NCBI GenBank assembly: GCA_903834145.1
Contig: CAILHY010000014.1
Location: forward strand, 1-64,000
Source: an uncultured Actinomycetes bacterium
GTDB lineage: Bacteria > Actinomycetota > Actinomycetes > Nanopelagicales > Nanopelagicaceae
Direction of reading: 5' to 3'
Length of the DNA: 64,000 bases
Positions 52,173 through 61,265 of this stretch are shown here, one piece after another. Position 1 is the first letter of the stretch. Every line of letters starts with the position of its first letter. Under the pieces are notes generated by a model, which saw only the letters and a list, made by a program, of their open reading frames with translations, was not told the origin of the DNA and ran no database searches. Both the position numbers and the translations under genes were made by a program.

Positions 52173-53396
52173 ATGCGAAAATCAGTTGTAGTTAGTGCAC
52201 TGATCTGTTTTAGCCTGCTCGCCTCTTTCTCGCTTTCACAAGCAGCAACAAAAGTAATAGTTGTTAAACCCATGACCTTTCTATCGACCCTACCTAGTGA
52301 ACAAAACGTTGCGGGAGCCCTTGCCAATGGAAAATCGATCTATATTTTTGGAACAGTCGCAACTGCAACCGGAACAGATGGATTTATCAGTTCTCAAGAC
52401 TCCAACGGAAGTACCCAATGGACACTTCCACTTCACGAAGGTGAAGCAAATATTCTCACGTCGCTCACGGTAGATGCTTCGGGAAACCTCATAGTTTTTG
52501 GAGCGACTTCAAAACCAACAGTTGTTTCGGTCCCTCCTTCAGCGATTGATTTTCAAAATCCTGATTCAGTGACGGTTGATACGCAGGTACCGCAAAGAAA
52601 TGACATAACCGAGGCAATTATTTGGAGTGTTTCAGCTAGTGGTCAATTGAATTCAAAGGTGGCTCTCGATCTGAAATCTCCAGTGCTCGTGACTGCAGGG
52701 GCGATCACTTCTTCAGGATATGCATTGGTGGGAAACATCAGCACCGCATCTGGCATGGCAGGTTTTGTCGTGACAACTACAACTGCTGGAATATTTTCTA
52801 AACCGCTTTACCTTGGTAAAAGTGATACAGAAATAAATGCCATTGTTGCCAAAGCAAAGGGATTGCTCATTGTTGGAGCAAGTTCAGAAACGATTGTCTC
52901 GCGTCCCCTTAAGGGGAAACGAGATGGATTGCTCATATCCCTGAACTCGTTGGGGAAGATTTCGGCAGTAGTGCGAAGCACTAACCTCGGAGCAATGCGA
53001 AGTTGGAAAAGCACCACAGCTTCATATTTCATGGGCGGCCTTAGTGTCACAGGAAATAAGGTCGAAGCCGTTGTCACTCAATTCAATTCCTCCCTAGCGC
53101 CACTGTGGACTATGCGTTTTCTTGCCTTAGGGGGAGCGATTACAGCAGATCTTTCAGCAACTTCACGAGTTGCCTTTTTCGCATCGACCTCAGCGATTAC
53201 TGGGCTATCGGGATGGAAAGCAAGCAAAGGGGCAGGCTTGGCGCTGGTATTTGGTACCAATGGCGTGCTTACTGGGGGTTATAGCGCTACGGCGATTACC
53301 GCGCCCATCTCATTGACCTTTAGCCCAGATTTGGGGCTGATCGCGGTCGGTTCCGGGCCAAAAGGCGTTTCGGTCTTTCGTGTACTTCCAAGGTAA
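52173..53396 (+). CDS. Exported beta-propeller-like protein, unknown function
   Basis: 407 residues. Signal peptide in residues 1-24 (RKSVVVSALICFSLLASFSLSQAA). The rest is built of short beta-strand repeats with G/S-rich turns (GKSIYIFGTVATATGTDGF, GNLIVFGATSKP, SSGYALVGNISTASGMAGF, KGLLIVGASSETI), suggesting a propeller of six or seven blades. No enzyme motif is recognised. It starts at the base after the proC stop, so translation is probably coupled; no functional link is evident. Confidence 0.75.
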   Translation: MRKSVVVSALICFSLLASFSLSQAATKVIVVKPMTFLSTLPSEQNVAGALANGKSIYIFGTVATATGTDGFISSQDSNGSTQWTLPLHEGEANILTSLTVDASGNLIVFGATSKPTVVSVPPSAIDFQNPDSVTVDTQVPQRNDITEAIIWSVSASGQLNSKVALDLKSPVLVTAGAITSSGYALVGNISTASGMAGFVVTTTTAGIFSKPLYLGKSDTEINAIVAKAKGLLIVGASSETIVSRPLKGKRDGLLISLNSLGKISAVVRSTNLGAMRSWKSTTASYFMGGLSVTGNKVEAVVTQFNSSLAPLWTMRFLALGGAITADLSATSRVAFFASTSAITGLSGWKASKGAGLALVFGTNGVLTGGYSATAITAPISLTFSPDLGLIAVGSGPKGVSVFRVLPR

Positions 53397-53447
53397 CCTA
53401 ACTCCCTTGGGGTTCTTTGCCCTAACAGCATAAGGAGATCGTGGCGT

Positions 53448-53549
53448 ATGGGTTCAGTTATCAAGAAGCGACGTAAGCGGATGGCTAAGAAGAAGCATAA
53501 GAAACTTCTGAAGAAGACCCGCATTCAGCGTCGCAACGCCAAGAAGTAG
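53448..53549 (+). CDS. Small ribosomal subunit protein bS22 (AURKAIP1/COX24-domain), 33 residues
   Basis: A 33-codon gene reading [20 protein letters not shown] and ending QRRNAKK. It nearly matches the mycobacterial bS22 protein, which binds the small ribosomal subunit near the decoding region. More than half the residues are Lys or Arg. AAGGAG (53432-53437) lies 10 bases before the ATG, and a T-rich tract follows the stop. It is transcribed alone between the propeller-like gene and the convergent protease. Actinobacteria keep this gene, so it supports the taxonomic call. Automated callers often miss it. Confidence 0.9.
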   Translation: MGSVIKKRRKRMAKKKHKKLLKKTRIQRRNAKK

Positions 53550-53554
53550 TTTTT

Positions 53555-55966
53555 CTAACTTTTTACTAGTGCGAGCTTTCCAGAAATGCTTGTCACTGCG
53601 TAGCGCACTTTATTCAGCACAAGCCAGGAAACATCGGCGCGGGAACTGTTGCGTACCCCCGAAACTAATTTCATTGATGGGCTTATCGCGCCTGCGTTGA
53701 GATCGAGGGAACAGACCCTTGTCTGACATCCGAAGATCATGGTCTTTGTATCAACACTCATGGGGGTTGATGGCGCTCCATAGTTATCTGGATTCACGGT
53801 GTTGATACGAGAATCCGCATCTAAGTTCATCCATCGAATCTGAACTGGATTGGGAATAGATGCGCTTGTCGCGCCAAGCCAGGAAGCAATGAGTCCATCT
53901 GCTGTTTTGTTGAGCGAAACGCCATAGCCAACAACTGCAACATCCGCCGATGAAGTATCAAGAGTTTTATAGCTCCAACCAGTGGGTGATGCCGTAGTTC
54001 TAGTAGCAAGACGAATCTCGCCCACCGTGGCTTGCTTTTGTTGATTCACGGCAAGGTTTGAATCATAAATAACGCTTACCTTGGCTCCGACGGTAACGGC
54101 ACGTATATGAAATGCGACATCGCCTGTCGTTCGACCATCTGTTTTTCGATCCCCGTCGACTAATTCGTAATTCCATTTACCTGCGGCAGTGCGATCGGCG
54201 CCAAGCAAAATACCTTGGCTCTCATCCCGGTAAAAGACTTGGATTCCTGCCGAAGTAACTGCGCAGGCATTGCTGGCACTTACATCACTGGATGTACGTA
54301 CACGAACCGGTTGGTCGTAGTTATTTACTGCAGGACCATTGCCATCAACGATTTCGTACTTGAAATTAGCGCTATCAAATGTTGCATAACGGAGATCTTT
54401 ATCAACCAAATCAGAGTAGAAAATATGCATGACTTGCTTTGCACCGAGACCGCTAATACACACCGAAACTGGTCCGGCAACATTGTGTGCCGTTCGCCCG
54501 GCAGTTCCCCCACGTCCATCGACTGTAATTTTCTTCCACGTCTTGCCATTCCACAGTGCCAGTTTGAGAGCACCGGTTGCGCTATCTGTATAGGCAATTG
54601 CTGGTTGATTGCGAAATGAGACGACCGATAAATACTTGGCATCTGCAGTAGTGTCCAAGTAGGTGGGCACGAGCGTTGTTTGCGGGGAGACACTGCCAGT
54701 AATAGAAGCAGGAGATGAACCCAACGTGTTAACAGCGGTAATCGAAAATGAGTAATTAACGCCGTTCTTTAAGCCAGAAATAAAGGCAGGGCTTGTAGCG
54801 GTGCTTTGTAGGGCACCAGTTTGAATATTCTTGATCGAATAGCTAGTAACTTGAGCAGCGCGCACATTTGCTGGGGGATCAAAAGTTATAACGGCAGACT
54901 TATCTGCGACAAGAGCCACGGCATTTCTTGGCGCTTCCGGTAGCGCAATCGCAATTCCAGCTGGTGGTTTATTGCGTAGGTCATCCATCATCGCTAAAAG
55001 CAATGGTCCTGGATCATGAAAAATTTCTCCGGCATCCAAATTTGGAGTCATCACAGAATTGGGCCCGGCAGCTGAATATGTCGCCTCGTCAAGGTGGCTA
55101 ACGGAGGATCCATCTGAATATCGCGATGGCGTATAAAGCAACGGTTTGATACCGGCATTCGCTTTGATTCCGAGCGGGCCAGACCACACCAAAGTGTTTG
55201 TGAGGGCTTGGCCTAATTCCAAAGAAGGAGATGGAATATCTGAAAGTCGTCGGCCATCAGGTAGTTGCGCGTAAGCATCGAATGCTGTTGGTTGATCAAT
55301 GTTCCCAAATTTATATGTGGAATAAGCGGGATTTGAGTCGTACGAATCTGTCGAAAGAAATCCGAGTCCATGACCTAGTTCATGAACAAAGACTGATTCA
55401 AGATCGTATTCGGTTGTAGAAGGCACTCCATCATTGCGTTGATCCCAATTCGCCGCTGAGTTAACTTGGATTACAATTTCTGGATTGTTTTTATCTAAAT
55501 CTGATCCGGCAAGTGCATTTGCGAGAGCTGAGGGATACCACAGCGTTGAATCTGGGGCGTTGGGAAAATTAATGAAGTAGTTACCGGGGCGTGCGCTGCC
55601 GAGTACTCCATATACGGCCGAGCGCCCCCATGTTGCATCTACCGAAATTGGAACTGGCGATGCAAAATTTTGAGCCCAGACATCGATTGCTGCTTGAACA
55701 TCAGTCTTGGCCCAGTCTGGAAAATTGTTGTAATTAACAACGAAGTGACTTTTGGCAACAGTTCGAGCCCCACCGGGTTGAGTGAGAGAAAATGTTTTAT
55801 TGGAGACAGGGCCGGCATATGTATGTCCCCATACAGTAGAAGGAGCCTCGCGAGTGAGAGAAAGGGCGTTGGCATATGGAGCCGCAATAAGGCCAGCGAG
55901 TACCGCAACAATTGCGATCCCACTTCCAAGCGGGCCTTTACCCTTGGTAAACATATTGGTAAACAT
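53555..55966 (-). CDS. Large secreted metzincin-like metalloprotease with fibronectin III and propeller-like domains
   Basis: 803 residues. Signal peptide about 1-35. The metalloprotease domain (about 60-335) has H195-E-L-G-H199-x2-G202, and a Met-turn in NSVMTPNL, typical of metzincins. The third zinc ligand expected at residue 205 is Ser; Asp207 or another residue must serve. A fibronectin type III domain follows (about 345-435; SAVITFDPP...VNYSFSITAVNTLGSSPAS), then ~360 residues of beta-repeat (LSVVSFRNQPAIAYTDSATGALKLALW, KQVMHIFYSDLVDKDLRYATF) with a few Cys. Probably degrades protein outside the cell. The first 24 bases contain a near-duplicate (ATGTTTACCA twice), so ATG at 55954 is a second possible start. 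Confidence 0.82.
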   Translation of the reverse strand: MFTNMFTKGKGPLGSGIAIVAVLAGLIAAPYANALSLTREAPSTVWGHTYAGPVSNKTFSLTQPGGARTVAKSHFVVNYNNFPDWAKTDVQAAIDVWAQNFASPVPISVDATWGRSAVYGVLGSARPGNYFINFPNAPDSTLWYPSALANALAGSDLDKNNPEIVIQVNSAANWDQRNDGVPSTTEYDLESVFVHELGHGLGFLSTDSYDSNPAYSTYKFGNIDQPTAFDAYAQLPDGRRLSDIPSPSLELGQALTNTLVWSGPLGIKANAGIKPLLYTPSRYSDGSSVSHLDEATYSAAGPNSVMTPNLDAGEIFHDPGPLLLAMMDDLRNKPPAGIAIALPEAPRNAVALVADKSAVITFDPPANVRAAQVTSYSIKNIQTGALQSTATSPAFISGLKNGVNYSFSITAVNTLGSSPASITGSVSPQTTLVPTYLDTTADAKYLSVVSFRNQPAIAYTDSATGALKLALWNGKTWKKITVDGRGGTAGRTAHNVAGPVSVCISGLGAKQVMHIFYSDLVDKDLRYATFDSANFKYEIVDGNGPAVNNYDQPVRVRTSSDVSASNACAVTSAGIQVFYRDESQGILLGADRTAAGKWNYELVDGDRKTDGRTTGDVAFHIRAVTVGAKVSVIYDSNLAVNQQKQATVGEIRLATRTTASPTGWSYKTLDTSSADVAVVGYGVSLNKTADGLIASWLGATSASIPNPVQIRWMNLDADSRINTVNPDNYGAPSTPMSVDTKTMIFGCQTRVCSLDLNAGAISPSMKLVSGVRNSSRADVSWLVLNKVRYAVTSISGKLALVKS

Positions 55967-55974
55967 ATTGGGAA

Positions 55975-55980
55975 ACCGTA
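55975..55980 (-). promoter_or_regulatory. Candidate extended -10 box (TGATACGGT) of the metalloprotease gene
   Basis: Minus-strand TACGGT with an upstream TGA (extended -10), eight bases before the ATG at 55966. Confidence 0.4.
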
Positions 55981-56072
55981 TCAGGGTGAGAAGATAAGAC
56001 CATGGCTCAGGTTGGCGAAGTACCCGAATCGGCAGAAGTCTCAGGCTATTTTAAGGCGCAGGATGGATCCCC

Positions 56073-56327
56073 ATGCCAAATGTCGTAACTATCTATTCAC
56101 GCCCGGGATGTCATTTGTGTGATGTCGCTTTGGATGTTCTGGTTAATCTCCAAGAGGAATTGGATTTCGAGATTGAGAAACTTTCTATCGAGGGGGATCC
56201 CGAATTAGAGTTGAAATACGGAGATAAAATTCCGGTCATAAAAATTGATGGATCCCACCACGATTTCTACCGGGTTGACCCAGATCGCTTTAGAGTTTCC
56301 CTTGCGAGACATCGTCAGCATCAATGA
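56073..56327 (+). CDS. Glutaredoxin-like (DUF836-type) thiol protein
   Basis: 84 residues, one thioredoxin-fold domain. The redox site is YSRPGCHLCDVA (C-H-L-C) and the cis-Pro segment is KIPVIKID. It probably reduces disulfides or mixed disulfides in the cytosol; partners are unknown. GGATGG lies before the ATG. Its 3' end overlaps the convergent XPB helicase gene by 38 bases. Confidence 0.85.
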   Translation: MPNVVTIYSRPGCHLCDVALDVLVNLQEELDFEIEKLSIEGDPELELKYGDKIPVIKIDGSHHDFYRVDPDRFRVSLARHRQHQ

Positions 56328-57939
56328 TTTTGTATGAGTAACCCTGTTCAGCGAGAAAACGTTGACGATTCTGAGCAAAATCCTGATCGATAGTGTCTCG
56401 GGAAACGACAGAGTAGAAGCGGGCAGTGCGACCATCTGATTTAGGTCGCAGGATTCGACCTAATCTTTGGGCTTCCTCCTGGCGCGATCCAAAGGCACCG
56501 GAGACTTGAATGGCAACCGTTGCATCAGGCAAATCGATAGAAAAGTTTGCAACTTTAGATACGACTAAACATTTAACTTCGCCCGCGCGAAAGAGATTAA
56601 ATAGGCGCTCGCGTTCATTCACTGGAGTATCGCCCTTAATAAGGGGTACGCCCAATACTTCAGATAACTCATCTAGTTGGTCGATGTATTGACCAATTAC
56701 TAACACCTGATCATCTTTATGATGTTTGGTGAGCAACTCAACGATGGCTCGTTTGGTTTTTGTCGTTGCGCATTGCCGATACCGATTTTCTGGTTCTGCA
56801 GTGGCATAGAGCAACCTTTCGGCTTCCGTGAGAGTTACACGAACTTCGATGCATTCAGCAGGTGCGATATAGCCTTGCGCCTCAATCTCTTTCCATGGAA
56901 CATCAAAGCGTTTAGGCCCGATCAATGAGAAGACTTCGCCTTCGAGCCCATCCTCGCGCACGAGTGTCGCGGTTAATCCAAGACGGCGGCGCGATTGAAT
57001 ATCAGCGGTGAAGCGGAAAATTGGAGCAGGAAGTAAGTGCACCTCATCGTAAATAATCAAGCCCCAGTCGTGGGTGTCAAAGAGATCCAAGTGCGCATAG
57101 GTGCCATTTTTTTTCTTAGTCATCACTTGATAAGTTGCAATCGTTACGGGACGAATTTCTTTCTTGGCACCAGAGTATTCGCCAATCTCATCCTCATTGA
57201 GAGTGGTGCGCTGTAACAATTCTTCTCGCCATTGTCGTGCAGCAATGGTGTTAGTGACCAGAATAAGCGTCGTTGCTTTTGCGTGCGCCATGGCGGCGGC
57301 ACCGACGATAGTTTTACCAGCACCGCAAGGAAGAACAACAACACCAGATCCACCATGCCAAAATCCCTCTGCAGCAAGTTCTTGGTAGGGGCGAATCTTC
57401 CAACCGTTTTGGACAAGGTCGATTTCATGATGTTGACCGTCCACGTATCCAGCAAAATCTTCTGCTGGCCAGCCAAGGCGCAAGAGGGATTGCTTGATAT
57501 GTCCGCGTTGGCTGGGGTGGACCGCAATGGTTTCAGCATCGATGCGGATTCCCAATAGTGGAGCAATTTTCTTGGCGCGAATTACTTCTTCAAGGACTGC
57601 GGTATCAGTTGTTATCAGCACTAATCCATGAATGGGGTCTGCCTCTAAACGAAGGCGCCCATAGCGAGACATGATCTCTGCAACGTCCACCAAAATGGAA
57701 TGAGGAACCGCATAACGTGAGTATTTAAGAAGTGTGTCGATTACCATTTCCGCATCGTGACCAGCTGCTCGTGCATTCCAAAGACCAAGGGAGGTCAAAC
57801 GGTATGTATGAATATGCTCCGGAGAGCGCTCGAGTTCGGCAAATGGCGCAATGGCTCGCCGACATTCAGTACTTAAAACATGATCAATATCTAGCAGAAG
57901 TGTTTTGTCACTCTGGACGATAAGTGGACCATCAGTCAT
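56290..57939 (-). CDS. DNA repair helicase XPB-like (SF2)
   Basis: 549 residues. N-terminal damage-recognition-like domain (about 1-190), then SF2 motifs: I PCGAGKT, II YDEVH, III GLTATLVRED (containing the XPB RED motif), VI QRLGRILRPK. The C-terminal SRDTIDQDFAQNRQRFLAEQGY is typical of bacterial XPB. Actinobacterial XPB is a 3'-5' helicase proposed to act in nucleotide excision repair. The ATG at 57939 overlaps the stop of the M20 peptidase gene by 8 bases; a longer frame from 57993 would enter that gene without support. Confidence 0.93.
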   Translation of the reverse strand: MTDGPLIVQSDKTLLLDIDHVLSTECRRAIAPFAELERSPEHIHTYRLTSLGLWNARAAGHDAEMVIDTLLKYSRYAVPHSILVDVAEIMSRYGRLRLEADPIHGLVLITTDTAVLEEVIRAKKIAPLLGIRIDAETIAVHPSQRGHIKQSLLRLGWPAEDFAGYVDGQHHEIDLVQNGWKIRPYQELAAEGFWHGGSGVVVLPCGAGKTIVGAAAMAHAKATTLILVTNTIAARQWREELLQRTTLNEDEIGEYSGAKKEIRPVTIATYQVMTKKKNGTYAHLDLFDTHDWGLIIYDEVHLLPAPIFRFTADIQSRRRLGLTATLVREDGLEGEVFSLIGPKRFDVPWKEIEAQGYIAPAECIEVRVTLTEAERLLYATAEPENRYRQCATTKTKRAIVELLTKHHKDDQVLVIGQYIDQLDELSEVLGVPLIKGDTPVNERERLFNLFRAGEVKCLVVSKVANFSIDLPDATVAIQVSGAFGSRQEEAQRLGRILRPKSDGRTARFYSVVSRDTIDQDFAQNRQRFLAEQGYSYKIIDADDVSQGKL

Positions 57940-58999
57940 TGAGAAGGTCCAGAATAAATGCGTGAAGGAGGTTGGTTCGTTCTTGTATTGCACTTACGCT
58001 CGTCCATTCACTGTGAGCGTGTGCACCGTGTCCAACCGCGCCGAGACCATCGAGAACCTTTGCTCCAGCTGCTGCAGCAAAATTTCCATCACTGGCTCCA
58101 CCCACTGCGGCATGGTCCAACTTCATTCCGAGCTTTTCCGCGACTTTTGCTGCTCGCTCGTACAGGTCTTTCGTTGAACTAATTTCAAGTGGTGGTCGAT
58201 TTAAACCGCCGACGATTTCCACACCTGCACCTGGATGTTGTGTTGCAAATGCTCGGATTGCGTTATCGACTCGGAGTAAATCTGCCTGCAAGAAAGAGCG
58301 TGCATCAACATCCAATACTGCTAGATCAGGAACCGTGTTGGACGTATTGCCTGAGCGCATAACAGTTGGCACGACCGTTGTTCCATGTTCGGCATTTTCT
58401 AACGCTGCAAGTTGTAGGACTAAATGTGCAATCTCCACGGTTGCATTAATTCCCTTTTCTGGCTCCAAGCCCGCATGGGAAGCTTTTCCGTGAACAGTGA
58501 TGTTGTACATCGACGTTCCTTTTCTGCCAGTTTTTACCTTGCCATCGATTGCAGCCTCAAGAACAAGAACAGCCTTTGCTTTTCTGGAAAGATCTTTAAT
58601 AAATTCTTTGGAAGTTGCGCTTCCTGTTTCTTCGTCGGTGGTAGCTATGAGTGCAACTGATCCGTGAATATTTTGCATCGCGTATAGGCCTTGTATAAAC
58701 CCAGCCTTCATGTCATAAATTCCTGGACCTCGCGCAACATCCCCCTCAACGTTCCATATCGGAGCGAATGAACCGTGTGGCCAGACGGTATCTAGATGGG
58801 CAAGGAGTACAACATCAGGATCTTTAGCTCCCCACCAAAAAACAGGACGACCCTCTACCTGCAAGATCGTGGCTGGTGAACCTAGTACTTCGGTTGCCAA
58901 CTCGCTGGCAAGGTTGATTACGGCGATGCAAGAACCAAGATCTTCAGTAGGAGATTCGCATCGCACAAGTTTTTCGAGGGCTTCAAGGGGCGTAATCAT
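57932..58999 (-). CDS. M20-family metallopeptidase (glutamate carboxypeptidase-like)
   Basis: 355 residues with the two-zinc M20 site: AHLDTVWP (His, Asp), GPGIYDMKAG (bridging Asp), TDEETGS (catalytic Glu and ligand Glu), VLEAA and HGAHAHSEW (His). The lid dimerisation domain (about 170-285) is present. Closest in feel to carboxypeptidase G2/M20A glutamate carboxypeptidases, which remove C-terminal Glu from folates or peptides. The ATG at 58999 is used; the frame upstream enters the helicase-associated gene. It lies between the XPB helicase and its usual partner gene, all on one strand. Confidence 0.9.
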   Translation of the reverse strand: MITPLEALEKLVRCESPTEDLGSCIAVINLASELATEVLGSPATILQVEGRPVFWWGAKDPDVVLLAHLDTVWPHGSFAPIWNVEGDVARGPGIYDMKAGFIQGLYAMQNIHGSVALIATTDEETGSATSKEFIKDLSRKAKAVLVLEAAIDGKVKTGRKGTSMYNITVHGKASHAGLEPEKGINATVEIAHLVLQLAALENAEHGTTVVPTVMRSGNTSNTVPDLAVLDVDARSFLQADLLRVDNAIRAFATQHPGAGVEIVGGLNRPPLEISSTKDLYERAAKVAEKLGMKLDHAAVGGASDGNFAAAAGAKVLDGLGAVGHGAHAHSEWTSVSAIQERTNLLHAFILDLLND

Positions 59000-59033
59000 G
59001 GGGTCAAGTCTGCCGTATTTCGCTTTTTGGCGC

Positions 59034-61229
59034 TCACAACGGCGATACGCCTGTAATACGTGGAATTCTAAAAGACTGAACTTTACCCGTTGCATGATCT
59101 CGAGCCAACAATGATCCAGCAGAAATGCTGAGCGGGTCAATGATTCTGTGGGTCGCAGAACCGTTGTTATCGGCATATCCGATGGAGAGCGTGCGTTGCT
59201 CTTTGATGAATGTATTGAGAATTTCTAAAGTTTCATTTGCCGTTGTGCGAGGAACAGAACCAAGAGCCTTGGCAGCAACATCTCTCAAAGATGTTTGCTT
59301 GTGGCTTGAGCGCTCACCCGTACGAATAGCGCGCACTGCAGCCAAAAGAGTTTCTTGCGTTGGTGTTTCAATCTCACCAATAATTCTTGGAGGACGTGGC
59401 CTGGACTTTGCACGATTAAGTTTCAATCCCGACAGCAAAATTCCTGAGCCAGATTCTGCTGCGGGCATGTATCCGGCTTCACGCAACGTTGTTATCAATT
59501 CATTTGCCTCATGATCACAAACTAAAACCTCAGGGGCAATTCTTCGCAGCCCTAAACCTTCTACTTTTCGATCACTTAAGATTTGAGTGAGGATGCTTGG
59601 GTCTTCGCAGCGAATGTAGGCCGTTGTATTTCCGACTCGAAGACGCCCGTGTCGTTTAGCAACATCGGCAATGAGATATTCAAGAGGTTGTGGCATGGGA
59701 GTCTTAGAAGTCTTTCGTAAAAATTCTTTAATCTCTTCACCTGTTTTGCCATGGTCTAAACCGCGTCGGATAGTGGCTTCACTGAAACGATAAACAGTGG
59801 CACCACCTCGGCTTTCAATGTCGGCGATCGAATCAAGCACTCGAGCTACTTCAATCTCGAGTGGGCCGGGTGCGATGGCGGTGTTATCGCTCTGCAAAAG
59901 AATGTGATCTACAGGCTTAGGTAAATCTTCGGCGATGCCAAGAACATCTTCTTCATGAAGAAATGCAGCGCCGTAACGCGAAAGGCCACCTTGTCCAGTG
60001 ATACCAAGCCATTCCGCTTCGCGCAAAGTCCACTGAACTAATTCGCGTTGAAGCGTGGAACTGCGCCGTGATGGCGCCCTCCATTTAGTAACTGCTAGAA
60101 AGGAGTCGTGTTCAGGAGAGAGGTAAGGGTTTTCCGCAAGTATTTGGAGCGCAAGTTTTCTAGCACTGGCGGCGTTGACGCGATCGAGTTCGGGACCGAG
60201 AGCGGAAATATGTTTTGAATCTGCTCGACCAACTAGACCGCTCACGCGCGATGTAATGAGCCACAAAGAAGCCAGAGTTCTCCAACGGGTCTCATGATCT
60301 TGGGTCAGCCACAAATCAAAGGAGTGGGTGGGCAAAATTCGATCATCCGCATCGATCACTACAAGGCCTGCAAGAAAGACCAATTCAGCAATGAAGGCAG
60401 CGCAATTCTCATCGACACCGAGATGTTCGGCAGCGGCTTTCAAATCGCGAACGCCAACTCCGCCAGCTCGAAGGGAGCTAGGGGCTTCTTCGGACCAGAA
60501 ATTGAGAATCTCCTCTGACCACCGAAGAACTGTCGCAACATTCGCTATCGCTGCACGATTAACAGTTGTTTCCTTGCCAGCCGTGCCTTTTACAAGGGGA
60601 GGATTTGGTTGCGGATTCTTATGCACTTTCCCGCCACGCAAATGCAGTGCGACTTCACGCGGAAGTACAACAGTGCGTTGATCAAGAGGAATCAGAAAAT
60701 TCTCTTTAAGTAACCAAGCGATTCCGGGTCCAGGATTTCGGATATCGCCAACACTTCCACGTGGTGGTCCCCATGTAAGTCTTTCGAGCACCTTCTTGGA
60801 GGACTCGGGTGCTTCATCTAATTTACTCATGGAAAGTTTTGCCATCGATGAAGGCCCAAGTCCAGCAACTTCATTTCCTAACACTTCGCGCAAAGAATTT
60901 GGCAACCAGTACCCATGTGAATCTCCGTAAATAAGTGCAAGGTCCACTAGTCGTGGGATGACGAATTTCGCGGAGGTATCCGTTAGGGCAATGATCGATT
61001 TTTCGGCGAAAGGCTCAGTGAGCGAGGCACATGCTTCGAGAATCTGAAACTGCCATTTGTTGAGTGAATCAACTGCCCTGGCCAAACTAGGAGCTGAACT
61101 AGCCCGGATCCCAAGGGATGATATTTCGGGCGGAACTGGGGAAACTAAATCTGGTCGCAATGCGAAAAGGTTCAGCAACGCCTCATCATCAAGGGCGCGC
61201 AAGTAATCTGCAAAGGATCGTGTTTCCAT
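59034..61229 (-). CDS. Helicase-associated protein (actinobacterial XPB-partner, Rv0862c type)
   Basis: 731 residues, no signal or membrane helix. It opens METRSFADYLRALDDEALLNLFALRPDL, as in the Rv0862c family that stands beside XPB in mycobacteria. An internal helicase C-terminal/XPB-N-like region (about 430-570; LLQSDNTAIAPGPLEIEVARVLDSIADIESRGGATVYRFSEATIR) is followed by a WYL-like end (LSIGYADNNGSATHRIIDPLSISAGSLLARDHATGKVQSFRIPRI). No ATPase motif. It probably modulates the XPB helicase. The ATG is preceded by TAATGT and AGGAAAG. It starts the three-gene unit that ends with XPB. Confidence 0.86.
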   Translation of the reverse strand: METRSFADYLRALDDEALLNLFALRPDLVSPVPPEISSLGIRASSAPSLARAVDSLNKWQFQILEACASLTEPFAEKSIIALTDTSAKFVIPRLVDLALIYGDSHGYWLPNSLREVLGNEVAGLGPSSMAKLSMSKLDEAPESSKKVLERLTWGPPRGSVGDIRNPGPGIAWLLKENFLIPLDQRTVVLPREVALHLRGGKVHKNPQPNPPLVKGTAGKETTVNRAAIANVATVLRWSEEILNFWSEEAPSSLRAGGVGVRDLKAAAEHLGVDENCAAFIAELVFLAGLVVIDADDRILPTHSFDLWLTQDHETRWRTLASLWLITSRVSGLVGRADSKHISALGPELDRVNAASARKLALQILAENPYLSPEHDSFLAVTKWRAPSRRSSTLQRELVQWTLREAEWLGITGQGGLSRYGAAFLHEEDVLGIAEDLPKPVDHILLQSDNTAIAPGPLEIEVARVLDSIADIESRGGATVYRFSEATIRRGLDHGKTGEEIKEFLRKTSKTPMPQPLEYLIADVAKRHGRLRVGNTTAYIRCEDPSILTQILSDRKVEGLGLRRIAPEVLVCDHEANELITTLREAGYMPAAESGSGILLSGLKLNRAKSRPRPPRIIGEIETPTQETLLAAVRAIRTGERSSHKQTSLRDVAAKALGSVPRTTANETLEILNTFIKEQRTLSIGYADNNGSATHRIIDPLSISAGSLLARDHATGKVQSFRIPRITGVSPL

Positions 61230-61265
61230 AACTTTCCTACATTAGTGGCACTTTGACCTGGGTGC

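Noticed and set aside
56002-56088. 28-codon open frame (ATG ... TAA) before the glutaredoxin-like gene
   Set aside because: It has no clear ribosome site or -10 box at the right distance, no known motif, and overlaps the better-supported gene by 16 bases.
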